Below, piece after piece: positions 26,210 to 35,240 of a stretch of 42,140 nt of DNA. The first letter of the stretch is position 1. The number at the start of each line of letters is the position of its first letter. This DNA is from Thiotrichaceae bacterium (lineage in GTDB: Bacteria > Pseudomonadota > Gammaproteobacteria > Thiotrichales > Thiotrichaceae), in NCBI GenBank assembly GCA_026991755.1, contig JALXAX010000164.1, positions 1-42,140 of the forward strand. Reading direction: 5' to 3'. Below the pieces are notes generated by a model that searched no databases, was not told where the DNA came from, and was given only the letters and a program-made list of their open reading frames with translations. Made by a program: the position numbers and the translations under genes.

Positions 26210-26449
26210 ATGCGTGGAATGGTTCCCGACGACCCTCAAACATCCGTCTCTAATGCTGAGTTTGCCGTTATCTATGCCCCACGCAAAAAACGTACGCGTT
26301 TCCCCGCAGCTTGTGTACAAATAAAAGAAGATGCAGCTCAGGCCTATGCTGATGAGTTACCAACAGAAAAGCGCTATGCCGCACGTGTACATGGCCCCTC
26401 TAAATCATCAGAAGGTCAATACATTTATTATCTTCTAGATTGGTTGTAA
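26210..26449 (+). CDS. Small protein of unknown function after mutS
   Basis: A 79-residue soluble protein starting 9 bp after the mutS stop and probably co-transcribed with it. It has a basic patch (APRKKRTRFPAACV) and an aromatic C-terminus (GQYIYYLLDWL). I do not recognise a family. Coding status is supported by its operon-like spacing and similar codon use; the ribosome-binding site is weak. Confidence 0.6.
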   Translation: MRGMVPDDPQTSVSNAEFAVIYAPRKKRTRFPAACVQIKEDAAQAYADELPTEKRYAARVHGPSKSSEGQYIYYLLDWL

Positions 26450-26513
26450 TTCAAACAAAAGTAATGATACTCTAGCCCGCATACGGGTATAAATTAGGGT
26501 CAAAATTATAATA

Positions 26514-27386
26514 ATGCTTTCCCCGCAAATCGACACATCATATTCAGTCGCCACACCAGAAGGTATTAGCCTTCATCTTACGCCTGCTGGGCCAGTGCCG
26601 CGTATTTATGCATGGGGTATTGACGTTCTCATTCGTTTGATCATCTATGCTTTTTTTGGGTTTTTTTCCAACCTATTGGGTAATTTTGGTGTTGGGATTT
26701 ATTCTATCGTTGTATTCTTTATCGAATGGTTTTACCCCGTCTACTTCGAAATTTTCCGTAATGGACAAACGCCTGGCAAGAAAATGTTTGAGATTTATGT
26801 TGCTCAAGAAAGTGGCGCACCTGTTTCTTTCGGCTCTTCTATGGTACGAAATATCATTCGTTTTATTGATTTTTTACCCATCCTCTACGGTTCTGCCTTT
26901 GTCTCCATGATATTGAGTGATAAATTTCAGCGCCTAGGCGATTTGGCTGCCAATACCGTCGTTTTATACCTTCCTACAGAGAACAGTCTTATTGTTGAAA
27001 ACAAAGAGCTGGATAAAGTCCCTTCGGAACATGCTCAAGTTTCTTTCTCACTTAAAGAGCAACAAGCCCTAATCAGCTTTTCAAACCGAATGGGGACTCT
27101 CAATGAAGATCGCTCTGATGAGCTAGCAAGCCTTACGGGTGATTTAGTTAAAGATCAATCACATCCTTCACGCTATCTATATGCGATAGCAAATGGTTTG
27201 ATGGGGAAACGTACTCATCGGGTGGAAAGAGAAACAAATTCTGCTAAGGAAGATAAACCTCAGACAGATTCCAATACTCAAACCGCAGCCCAAACAGATA
27301 CTCAACAAACCACAGCTGACTCAGAAAACAAACCAGCAATCACCTCAATGACAGATGAAAACCCAAACTCAGGGGATCAATCATGA
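26514..27386 (+). CDS. RDD-family membrane protein
   Basis: A 290-residue protein. Residues about 30-160 form an RDD domain: RIYAWGIDVLIRLIIY with the characteristic Arg/Asp, two or more membrane helices, then NGQTPGKKMFEIYV and DKFQRLGDLAANTVVLY, the second Asp motif. The C-terminal 110 residues are a polar, low-complexity Gln/Thr/Lys-rich tail. RDD proteins are proposed transporters, but that is uncertain. It is the first gene of a six-gene unit and overlaps the next start by 4 bp. Confidence 0.85.
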   Translation: MLSPQIDTSYSVATPEGISLHLTPAGPVPRIYAWGIDVLIRLIIYAFFGFFSNLLGNFGVGIYSIVVFFIEWFYPVYFEIFRNGQTPGKKMFEIYVAQESGAPVSFGSSMVRNIIRFIDFLPILYGSAFVSMILSDKFQRLGDLAANTVVLYLPTENSLIVENKELDKVPSEHAQVSFSLKEQQALISFSNRMGTLNEDRSDELASLTGDLVKDQSHPSRYLYAIANGLMGKRTHRVERETNSAKEDKPQTDSNTQTAAQTDTQQTTADSENKPAITSMTDENPNSGDQS

Positions 27387-28423
27387 GCAGCGTCAAACAA
27401 GAGCCTTTCGTCAATCGCTACGAATCTCAGTGGCAACATTTTGAAAACTGGATGGATTACCAAGAAAATACCTTACAGTGGCAAAAAAAGAACGGCCCTG
27501 ATGCTGAACCTCCCATACTGGATGATTTACCTCACCAGTATCGGCAGATTTGTCATCATCTAGCAATGGCTAAAACACGCATGTATAGCCCGTTATTAAT
27601 TGACCGATTAAATCGAATGGTCGTGCAAGGTCATCAGTACTTATACCAGACCAGCACTCACTTCATCCGCGACATTATCGACTACTTTACCATTACGTTT
27701 CCTGCCTTAATCCGTAAAGAACGCAAGCTAGTACTGATCGCAGCACTGCTCTTTTATGTACCCTTTTTTGGCATACTGATCTGGCTACAGTTTTACCCCG
27801 ATATGGTCTACTCCATTATGGATGGTGCTAGTGTACGCTCGATGGAAAATATGTATGACCCTGCTCTACATGAACGATTCGGTAGAGAAAGGGAAGCAGA
27901 TAGCGACGTGCTAATGTTTGGACACTATATTCGTAATAACACGGGTATTGATTTTAGAACCTTTGCCAGCGGACTATTGTTTGGTGTTGGCACACTTTTT
28001 TTTACAGTTTTCAATGGTGTCTACATTGGCGCAGCCACAGGACACCTCACACAATTGGGTTATATCGACACCTTTTGGGGCTTCGTTTGCGGGCATAGCT
28101 CACTAGAACTCACCGCCTTGGTATTTTCTACCGTAGCAGGATTAAAACTCGGCATGGGGATTATCAAACCGGGTAGAAAATCGCGTATTCGTGCGTTGAT
28201 TGATAATGGCAAAGTCAGTATGAATATCATGTACGGTACAGCAACCATGACGATTATGGCAGCTTTCGTAGAAGCCTTTTGGTCGTCCATTGCCTGGATG
28301 CCATTAGGTATCAAATATGCAGTCGCCGCTGCCTTATGGTCTGCGGTTATCGCCTATTTTGTTTTTATGGGTCGAAACGCAAAACCCACTCAAACACTAG
28401 TGGAACTCAGTCGTGCAACTTGA
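27383..28423 (+). CDS. SpoIIM-like (DUF95) integral membrane protein
   Basis: A 346-residue protein: a soluble N-terminal helical part (about 1-110), then several membrane helices (about 113-135, 190-215, 235-255, 280-300 and 310-335), with the family's RNNTGIDFRTFASGLLFGVGTLFFTVFNGVYIGA and CGHSSLELTALVFS segments. In spore formers SpoIIM is part of the engulfment machinery; this non-spore-former version has no known function. It overlaps both neighbours (4 bp upstream and 11 bp downstream), implying coordinated synthesis of the complex. Confidence 0.85.
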   Translation: MSSVKQEPFVNRYESQWQHFENWMDYQENTLQWQKKNGPDAEPPILDDLPHQYRQICHHLAMAKTRMYSPLLIDRLNRMVVQGHQYLYQTSTHFIRDIIDYFTITFPALIRKERKLVLIAALLFYVPFFGILIWLQFYPDMVYSIMDGASVRSMENMYDPALHERFGREREADSDVLMFGHYIRNNTGIDFRTFASGLLFGVGTLFFTVFNGVYIGAATGHLTQLGYIDTFWGFVCGHSSLELTALVFSTVAGLKLGMGIIKPGRKSRIRALIDNGKVSMNIMYGTATMTIMAAFVEAFWSSIAWMPLGIKYAVAAALWSAVIAYFVFMGRNAKPTQTLVELSRAT

Positions 28424-30065
28424 CCAAATAACGGCAAACATCCGCATGAGAAATCCTTGGGAAGCCATGGATTTAGGCTTTGCCCTAGTGCGTCATTCGT
28501 GGCAAGCCATCTATCTTCCATGGTTGATGTTTCTAACGACCTGTTCAGTGATCTGCTATATGCTAATGCCCGAAGACTATAAGCAATATGCTATTTTTGC
28601 TGTCTGGTGGTTCAAACCCTTATACGACAGATTCTTATTAAATATCCTTAGTCATAAGCTCTTTAACGATAATCTATCAACCACCCAAGCGCTTAAAGCC
28701 ACACCTCGACTTATCAAGTCTACGGGGCTATTCGGTGGGCTTACCTTCCGTCGTCCCTCTTTCTCGCGTGGTTTTAATTTACCGATTTGGCAACTGGAAC
28801 AACTAAGAGGGAAAGCACGTTCTTCCCGACAATCTATTTTACTAAGAAATGCACATTCGCATGCCGTTGGTTTAACCCTTGGTATGATTTTTATTGAATT
28901 AACGCTTTATTTTTCACTCTACGCACTGATCATTTTATTCTTGCCTGAGACCTTTCAAGGTTCCGCATTTGGGATTTTCTTTGGCGATGATCTCAGTGAA
29001 GGAGCGGCAACATGGCTACATATATTAGACCAGGTGATCTATACGCTAGCACTATTTTTAATTGAGCCTTTCTATGTAGCCGCGAGCTTTACCCTTTATA
29101 TAAACCGCCGAACACAATTAGAAGCGTGGGATATTGAGTTGGTCTTCCGACAAATAGCCAAACGCTTAAAAAACACAGGGCGTAAATTATTAAGTCTAAT
29201 TGCATTATCACTTATTGTTTTCACTATGGTGGCAATTGGTGCACCTGATACAGTTTATGCCGAAAGCAAACCTATAAGCAAACCTGTAAAAAATGCCGCT
29301 AATGTTTCCGAAGGGCAAGTTAATGTACAAGATGATAAGGCACAAGATAAAGTACAAGAAGAACACCTAGCAGATCATAGACTACCCGCTGATCAATCAG
29401 CATCAGTCATCGCCACTATTATACAACGTAAAGAGCTATCCAATGAAAAGCTCAATACTCGCTGGGTAAAAATCAAAAAAGATAAAAAGAAGAAAAAAAA
29501 GAAAGACTCTCTTTGGGATCTCGATTGGTTTTTCGATCCCATTACGGCAATCGTATCCATTCTGTTTGAATCCGTACTTTGGATAGCACTAGTAGTGGCG
29601 GCTATCTTTCTGTTTATCACCCGAAAAAGCTGGCTACCTTTACTCAATAGGGCACAACAGGATGATTCTGATTATCAAGCACCTGAAGTCATGTTCGGTA
29701 TGGATATTCGCCCCAAATCACTGCCTGACAACATCCCTGAAGCCGCCAGAAAACTGTGGCAAGCCCACAAACATCGTGATGCACTCAGCTTATTATACCG
29801 AGGCGCGCTCACCCAACTGGTCACCAAAGACCAGCTTGCTCTAAAAGCTAGTCAAACTGAGGGCGATATTCTTAAACTGGCTAAAACATCTCTTGGAACA
29901 ACTCAACACGCTTATCTCAACAGCCTAACCGAGCAATGGAAGCAAATTGCTTATGCCCATCACATCCCTGAAGAACAACGTGTAACCGTATTGTTTGATC
30001 GTTGGAATGCCGATTTTACACAAGCAGATCTAACAAGTAGCAAACAGTCTGGGAGTGCCTCATGA
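28413..30065 (+). CDS. DUF4129-containing multi-pass membrane protein
   Basis: A 550-residue protein. There are membrane helices at about 28-50, 152-177, 205-228 and 258-276, then a roughly 100-residue non-membrane loop (280-376), a helix at 377-402, and a C-terminal DUF4129 domain (about 430-530; ARKLWQAHKHRDALSLLYRGALTQLV). The loop ends in KKDKKKKKKKD, a run of lysines just before the helix. Translation appears to start at GTG 28413, inside the previous gene; an ATG at 28446 is an alternative. The stop overlaps the next start by 4 bp. The function is unknown. Confidence 0.8.
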   Translation: MQLDQITANIRMRNPWEAMDLGFALVRHSWQAIYLPWLMFLTTCSVICYMLMPEDYKQYAIFAVWWFKPLYDRFLLNILSHKLFNDNLSTTQALKATPRLIKSTGLFGGLTFRRPSFSRGFNLPIWQLEQLRGKARSSRQSILLRNAHSHAVGLTLGMIFIELTLYFSLYALIILFLPETFQGSAFGIFFGDDLSEGAATWLHILDQVIYTLALFLIEPFYVAASFTLYINRRTQLEAWDIELVFRQIAKRLKNTGRKLLSLIALSLIVFTMVAIGAPDTVYAESKPISKPVKNAANVSEGQVNVQDDKAQDKVQEEHLADHRLPADQSASVIATIIQRKELSNEKLNTRWVKIKKDKKKKKKKDSLWDLDWFFDPITAIVSILFESVLWIALVVAAIFLFITRKSWLPLLNRAQQDDSDYQAPEVMFGMDIRPKSLPDNIPEAARKLWQAHKHRDALSLLYRGALTQLVTKDQLALKASQTEGDILKLAKTSLGTTQHAYLNSLTEQWKQIAYAHHIPEEQRVTVLFDRWNADFTQADLTSSKQSGSAS

Positions 30066-31570
30066 ATAAACCCGCACTAGCTGTTGTTGCTCTCTTCTCT
30101 GTAGTATTCGCTTATAGCGTTTATGACTTTTTTATGACCCACGAGCGTAAAGAAATCACTGAATACACACCCTTTAAAGGTGAGGCCAGAGAGAACCCTT
30201 TGTTTGCGGCACGTTTATTCCTAAAAGAAATGGGAATACCCGCTGAAAATAAAAATGACTTACAAAGCATCGGAGAAAACTACCCAGATACTAATAGCGT
30301 CATTATTCTTGATACGCGTCGTACCACACTATCTCAAAAGCGTACCGAACTGTTATTAGCATGGGTACGTGAAGGGGGGCATTTAATCACCCCAAGTAGC
30401 GATAATTGGACTATTAAGACCTATTTGGATAGCCTCAATAATGATAGTGATGATGATAACGAAGATAAAGACGACGATAATAATGAGGATCATCAAAGTG
30501 AGGATCATCAAGAGAATATCTTGGAAGAATTTATTGAAGATGAGTGCCCAGAGGACGATGATGAGTGCCTCATGGGTGAAGCTTTTGACTATCAAACCTC
30601 AGATCACCTACAAAAAATACTGGAAGTCACAACAGGTCGCTCAGTCTATATAGCATCAAAAGAAGAAGATAAAGCTTCCAACGCTAATGAAGGCGACAAG
30701 AGCAACAAAAAAGATAAGAAGAAAGAAAAAGAAACATCTGATAATACAAAAGATTTAGAAAAACCCGAAGACTCAGAAAACAAAACCGAATACGAGTTCA
30801 GTGATAACAAGGAGGATATCGACTACGACGTATTATCCTTCTGGAATACTAAAGACACCCGTGTCTTCCCTGTCGCGCTATCTAACGCATCCAAGAAGCT
30901 CAACTTATCTATCAACCCGCATTTTTACTCCATGCGAAGTAAAGAAACGAACGAATCACACATCTTAATTGATGACGAGATCTTTCTGTTACAACGCGCA
31001 GTAGGCAAAGGCATGGTCACTCTAACCGCGGATATTGCTATTCTTGAAAACCAGCTATTAAGAGAAACCGACAATGCAGAATTTCTCTGGTATCTGGTAC
31101 ACAGCAATCACCAAAAACCTAATTCCGTTTGGCTATTCCATAATGATGAAATGCCAAGCCTATTTAGCCTCATGTGGCGACATGGATGGGCAGTGATTTT
31201 GTCACTAATCGCATTACTGCTTTTCTGGCTGTATCAATCCATACATCGCTTTGGCCCTCTTATACCCAAGCAAGAAATGGCTCGCCGCCGCTTAATGGAA
31301 CATATAGAAGCTAGCGGTCAATACTTCTGGAAGAAGAAAAATAAACAAACACTTATAGATAGCACACGACTCGCTCTAAACCAACGAATCGCGCGATTAC
31401 ACCCCGCTTGGGACAATACCGATGAACAAGGCAAAGTAGATCATCTTGCTGAAATGCTAGAGCTACCTCACAAGCATATTAAACATCTACTGTTTGATAA
31501 CCGTATAAATACCGATGAGGATTTTACTAAACTCATTATCGAATTAGAAAAGATTCGAAAGCATCTTTAG
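30062..31570 (+). CDS. DUF4350-domain membrane protein with acidic insert
   Basis: A 502-residue protein: N-terminal membrane helix (about 5-23), a DUF4350/GATase-like domain (about 35-350; TNSVIILDTRRTTL...LLLAWVREGGHLITPS), a second membrane helix (about 374-391), and a soluble C-terminal region. Two charged low-complexity inserts break the domain: an Asp/Glu-rich tract at 126-171 and a mixed Lys/Glu tract at 199-256. I recall typical members being about 100 residues shorter. Both tracts fall between the two helices, so they are predicted to be periplasmic. It is the fourth gene of the coupled cluster. Confidence 0.8.
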   Translation: MNKPALAVVALFSVVFAYSVYDFFMTHERKEITEYTPFKGEARENPLFAARLFLKEMGIPAENKNDLQSIGENYPDTNSVIILDTRRTTLSQKRTELLLAWVREGGHLITPSSDNWTIKTYLDSLNNDSDDDNEDKDDDNNEDHQSEDHQENILEEFIEDECPEDDDECLMGEAFDYQTSDHLQKILEVTTGRSVYIASKEEDKASNANEGDKSNKKDKKKEKETSDNTKDLEKPEDSENKTEYEFSDNKEDIDYDVLSFWNTKDTRVFPVALSNASKKLNLSINPHFYSMRSKETNESHILIDDEIFLLQRAVGKGMVTLTADIAILENQLLRETDNAEFLWYLVHSNHQKPNSVWLFHNDEMPSLFSLMWRHGWAVILSLIALLLFWLYQSIHRFGPLIPKQEMARRRLMEHIEASGQYFWKKKNKQTLIDSTRLALNQRIARLHPAWDNTDEQGKVDHLAEMLELPHKHIKHLLFDNRINTDEDFTKLIIELEKIRKHL

Positions 31571-31587
31571 ATAGATTAAAAATCTAT
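31571..31587 (+). terminator. Weak hairpin after the DUF4350 gene
   Basis: ATAGATT and AATCTAT form a perfect 7-bp AT-rich stem around a 3-base loop immediately after the stop codon. There is no T-run, so it may be only a weak attenuator or mRNA end. Confidence 0.3.
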
Positions 31588-31599
31588 AAATTATAGATG

Positions 31600-31668
31600 T
31601 GTAGGCGATAGCATCGCATCAAAGGACTGTGCTGTATCTGATGCGCACGTTCCTTAGCACATCCTACA
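31600..31668. repeat. GTAGG...CCTAC palindromic repeat, family B, copy 2
   Basis: TGTAGGCGATAGCATCGCATCA pairs imperfectly with a right arm whose complement reads TGTAGGATGTGCTAAGGAACG. The minus-strand arm matches the copy at 3082-3154 (TGTAGGTTGGTGCTGAGGC) at most positions. It separates the DUF4350 gene from the MoxR gene, the only large gap in the six-gene unit. Confidence 0.6.
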
Positions 31669-31784
31669 AACCAGCTGTAGTTAATGCTGAATAACAAAAC
31701 AATGGAAAAAGTTTTGTGACAATTAGTAGTATAAGAAAAATTAGCTTAGGCAGAAAAACAAAAGAATAAATATAGGACAAACTC

Positions 31785-32753
31785 ATGACAGAAATGACAC
31801 TCGAACAAGCTAGCCAACTAGTCAACCAGATCAAAGCAGAGATTGGTAAAGCAGTAATAGGCCAGCAGCAAGTCATCCACGAAACACTGGTTGCGCTACT
31901 AGCAGGTGGCAATGTGCTCATCGAGGGCGTACCTGGGTTAGGAAAAACATTACTGGTTAAATCCTTGGCTCAGACTTTTTCGGGTCAATTTTCGCGCATT
32001 CAATTCACCCCCGACCTGATGCCAGCAGACATCACAGGTCACTTTATGTTTAATACAAAAACACAAGAGTTTACCGTCCGAAAAGGCCCCGTGTTTACCA
32101 ATATTTTATTGGCAGATGAGATCAACCGAGCACCTGCCAAAACACAGGCCGCTTTACTAGAAGTGATGCAAGAGCACCAAGTCACTATTGAGGGCGAGAC
32201 CTTTAAAGTACCGCTACCCTTTATGACGCTAGCTACCCAAAACCCACTAGAACAAGAAGGCACCTATGCCTTACCCGAAGCCCAACTAGACCGTTTTTTA
32301 TTAAAAGTATTTATCAACTACCCTGAACACAATGAAGAATCAGATATGGTTACCGCGGTCACCACAGGACTAGTAGGCGATAAATTGGAAATATCACAAG
32401 TCGGCAGTGTGCTCACTCCCGATAGTTTGCAACTCATACAACAACTCACTACCGATATCGAAGTAGACCCGACTGTTATTGACTATGCGGTTCGCATTGT
32501 TCGTGCTACCAGAGAATGGCAAGGGCTGAGCATTGGCGCGGGGCCTCGTGGCAGTATTTCATTAATCCGTTTAGCGCGAGCCCAAGCACTTATCAATAGC
32601 CGCGACCACGTAACACCTGACGATATTAAAGAAATAGCACTCCCTTGTTTGCGTCACCGCGTAGCGCTATCACCAGAAATGGAATTGGAATCTCACACCA
32701 CTGACGATATTTTATTATCTATTCTCGACAAAATTGAAGCACCTCGACAGTAA
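31785..32753 (+). CDS. MoxR-family AAA+ ATPase
   Basis: A 322-residue MoxR ATPase. Walker A is GVPGLGKTLL, Walker B is ILLADEINRAPAKTQAALLEVMQE, sensor 1 is LATQNPLEQEGTYALPEAQLDRFLL, and the C-terminal lid carries GPRGSISLIRLARAQALI, all standard for the family. MoxR ATPases act as chaperones or maturation factors for partner VWA/DUF58 and membrane proteins. A good AGGAC precedes the start. A 214-bp gap with a palindromic repeat separates it from the upstream membrane genes; DUF58 follows at 24 bp. Confidence 0.93.
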   Translation: MTEMTLEQASQLVNQIKAEIGKAVIGQQQVIHETLVALLAGGNVLIEGVPGLGKTLLVKSLAQTFSGQFSRIQFTPDLMPADITGHFMFNTKTQEFTVRKGPVFTNILLADEINRAPAKTQAALLEVMQEHQVTIEGETFKVPLPFMTLATQNPLEQEGTYALPEAQLDRFLLKVFINYPEHNEESDMVTAVTTGLVGDKLEISQVGSVLTPDSLQLIQQLTTDIEVDPTVIDYAVRIVRATREWQGLSIGAGPRGSISLIRLARAQALINSRDHVTPDDIKEIALPCLRHRVALSPEMELESHTTDDILLSILDKIEAPRQ

Positions 32754-32777
32754 GACATAGGCGAATTAATCACACAT

Positions 32778-34127
32778 ATGTTCATTCCAACCCACCGTCT
32801 TTTATTACTGATTATGGCTATCGCCATGCTGGGCTTAATCAGTAGCTTCTGGCCTGCGATGCTCATTGTCTGGCAAATCAGCATTGTGCTAGCTGTGGCT
32901 ATTGCCGTTATAGATGGCAGTTTGTTATTGCTGAACAAACCCGTCACCGCGACTCGACAACTACAAGGCTCGATACCGTTGGGGGTAAAACGCGATGTGA
33001 AAATCACACTAACCAATACCGATAGCAAAACACAGACTATCGACATATTCGATCACTTTCCGCTTCAAGTAGAAGCGGTGGGTATGCCGATTACCACCTC
33101 CATTTCTGGCAGTGACAACAATGATAACGGCAACAACACAGCAACCGTAAGCTATTCCATTACCGCCAAAGAACGCGGCAAGATTGTCTTCCCTGCCCTA
33201 CAAATTCGTATCCTTTCGAAACTAGAACTCTGGAAACGCAATCAATATTTAGATGTTTATAATGAGACACGGGTCTACCCCAACTTTGCCGCAGTAGCCC
33301 ATATGGCTTTACTAGCGACGGACAACCGCCTCAGCCAATTAGGCATCATGAAAAAACGTCGTCGAGGTGAAGGGCAGGACTTTCATCAATTACGTGAATA
33401 CCGTGATGGCGATAGCCTAAGACAAATTGATTGGAAAGCTACTTCCAGAACCCGCAAACTCATCTCTCGCGAGTATCAAGACGAGCGCGATCAAGAAGTG
33501 ATATTCCTGCTAGATTGTGGTCAACGTATGACTACCAAAGACGATGAGCTATCCCACTTTGATCACACCCTAAACGCCATGTTGCTACTCAGCTATGTAG
33601 CACTAAAACAAGGTGACTCTGTTGGCCTCGCCACCTTCAGTGGACAAAATGGAGAGAAAAGCGGAGAAGCCCGTTGGCTGTCACCCAAGAAAGGCAATCA
33701 CACCATTCAGCACATACTGAATACGCTGTACGACTTGCAACCCTCTGATCAATCGCCTGATTACACACAAGCAGCAACAGACCTATTAATCCGACATAAA
33801 AAGCGTGCTTTAGTCATTGTACTCACTAATATCAGAGATGAGGACAGTGAAGATTTATCACCCGCACTCAAAATATTAAGCAAAAGACATCTCGTGTTAT
33901 TAGCCAGCCTTCGTGAAGAAGCACTGGATAAGGCTTTACAGAAAAAAATACAAGATCTACCTGATGCCATTCGCATTGCAGCTTTGCATCGCTATTTGCA
34001 ACAACGTCAATCGACGTTTAAAGCGTTACAAAATAATAAAGTGCTTAATGTGGATGTATCACCGAATAACTTAACGATTGAACTGATTAACTCCTATCTT
34101 AATATTAAGCGTAGTGGTTTGTTGTAA
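32778..34127 (+). CDS. DUF58 protein with degenerate VWA-like domain
   Basis: A 449-residue protein with two N-terminal membrane helices (about 6-25 and 30-52), a β-sandwich region (about 60-160), the DUF58 signature GEGQDFHQLREYRDGDSLRQIDWKATSRTRKLISREY (about 195-231), and a von Willebrand A-like fold (about 238-400) whose metal-site motif is degenerate: FLLDCGQRM instead of DxSxS. DUF58 proteins are encoded beside MoxR ATPases and are their presumed partners. The mechanism is not established. Confidence 0.88.
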   Translation: MFIPTHRLLLLIMAIAMLGLISSFWPAMLIVWQISIVLAVAIAVIDGSLLLLNKPVTATRQLQGSIPLGVKRDVKITLTNTDSKTQTIDIFDHFPLQVEAVGMPITTSISGSDNNDNGNNTATVSYSITAKERGKIVFPALQIRILSKLELWKRNQYLDVYNETRVYPNFAAVAHMALLATDNRLSQLGIMKKRRRGEGQDFHQLREYRDGDSLRQIDWKATSRTRKLISREYQDERDQEVIFLLDCGQRMTTKDDELSHFDHTLNAMLLLSYVALKQGDSVGLATFSGQNGEKSGEARWLSPKKGNHTIQHILNTLYDLQPSDQSPDYTQAATDLLIRHKKRALVIVLTNIRDEDSEDLSPALKILSKRHLVLLASLREEALDKALQKKIQDLPDAIRIAALHRYLQQRQSTFKALQNNKVLNVDVSPNNLTIELINSYLNIKRSGLL

Positions 34128-34152
34128 GTGAATGCTTGGAAGGGCTACTTTA

Positions 34153-34332
34153 GAGGCTGTGCAAGTATTCGCTTTTAGCCTCCCCCTTGTTGAAGGGGGA
34201 TTGAGGGAGATTGAGGGGGATTTAACAAAGTTAGTAATATACTGATATTCCTGTGTTTATTTTCAACCTTTTTTAATCTCCCCTAACCCCTCTTTACAAG
34301 GAGGGGACTTTTCTGAATACTTTCACAGTCTC
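34153..34332. repeat. Palindromic element, family F, with CCCTCC core
   Basis: GAGGCTGTGCAAGTATTC (34153-34170) is matched inverted by GAATACTTTCACAGTCTC (34315-34332). Inside, CCTCCCCCTTGTTGAAGGGG at the left and CCTCTTTACAAGGAGGGG at the right are G/C-rich hairpins of the widespread CCCTC/GAGGG intergenic type. The 180-bp unit lies between converging genes and has no coding capacity. Confidence 0.7.
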
Positions 34333-34411
34333 TTCAATCACGCACCAAGGTGCTACTCTGTTGCTTGGGCTGAGTCCAAGGCGGTGCTTATATGTTCAAA
34401 CTTTCAGCCCC

Positions 34412-35080
34412 CTATCTATCTTTAATCTTAAATTGATCTCCACTTTTAGGCCCTTCCATTTCTTTAGTTGGGTCACTTTTTGACGGTGATTGGTCATCCT
34501 TTTTATCTTTCGACATTGCATCGTTGCCCATTGTCGACTTCATAGGTTTAGCTTCTTTTTCGGTAGTCACAGCATCAAGAGCCATAGCACCCTCTTGAGC
34601 AGGCTTTGTGGCATTTTCAGACTTTTTAGATGAAGATGTTTCACTACTATCACTCTTATTATTTCTTTCTATAGTACCTCTCATGCTTGTTGAGCTAGGT
34701 GCAGGTTTACAGTTGCACTCACAGTATCCGCGACGTACTGATTTAGGGACTTCGGGTCTACGTACTTTCTGCTTCTGCTCTTTTTCTGTCGCAGCCTTCT
34801 TTTCTTTACTCTTGTTGCGCTTAGCTTTTGTAGACACAAGATCTGATGCCAGTGGTTTGCCACAGTTCACACAACCATCTGACCAGCCTTTCCACATACC
34901 AGGGTATTTCTTTATAACTTTGACGGCTTGTCCTGACATATTTAGGTCATTTGTTTCTTCGGTTCCGCTACTAGCGTAGCTGGGAGTCATACTTGCCATA
35001 GCTATTAAAGCTACTGAAACCAATACCCCAAGGTATGTAATCACCTTTGTACTGATCTTTTTAAAAAATAGTGTTTTCAT
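34412..35080 (-). CDS. Exported cysteine-motif protein of unknown function
   Basis: A 222-residue protein with a signal peptide (about residues 1-36, ending SYA). The mature part has two Cys clusters: GCVNC (about 70-74, in KGWSDGCVNCGKPLA) and YCECNC (about 118-123). The rest is highly charged, disordered Lys/Ser/Glu sequence. The clusters could bind metal or form disulfides. I do not recognise the family, and no neighbour on this strand suggests a role. The start at 35080 lacks a strong ribosome-binding site but gives a typical basic n-region. Confidence 0.65.
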   Translation of the reverse strand: MKTLFFKKISTKVITYLGVLVSVALIAMASMTPSYASSGTEETNDLNMSGQAVKVIKKYPGMWKGWSDGCVNCGKPLASDLVSTKAKRNKSKEKKAATEKEQKQKVRRPEVPKSVRRGYCECNCKPAPSSTSMRGTIERNNKSDSSETSSSKKSENATKPAQEGAMALDAVTTEKEAKPMKSTMGNDAMSKDKKDDQSPSKSDPTKEMEGPKSGDQFKIKDR

Positions 35081-35198
35081 AATAAACCCTGTTTTGACCC
35101 TTTATTGGTTTCAGAAACCTTCATACATCAACTTTTATAAGCTTTCGTCGATTAAAGAAGACACTTCTGCATATCGTTGTTACCGACTTAATGAGTTC

Positions 35199-35207
35199 TG
35201 ATATAAT
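35199..35207 (+). promoter_or_regulatory. Extended -10 promoter of ubiE
   Basis: TGATATAAT gives a perfect TATAAT hexamer with the TGn extension, 34 bp upstream of the ubiE start. The -35 region is poor, as is usual for extended -10 promoters. Confidence 0.6.
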
Positions 35208-35240
35208 GCGAGGCTGTCAGAATGGTATTGAAGAGAACTT

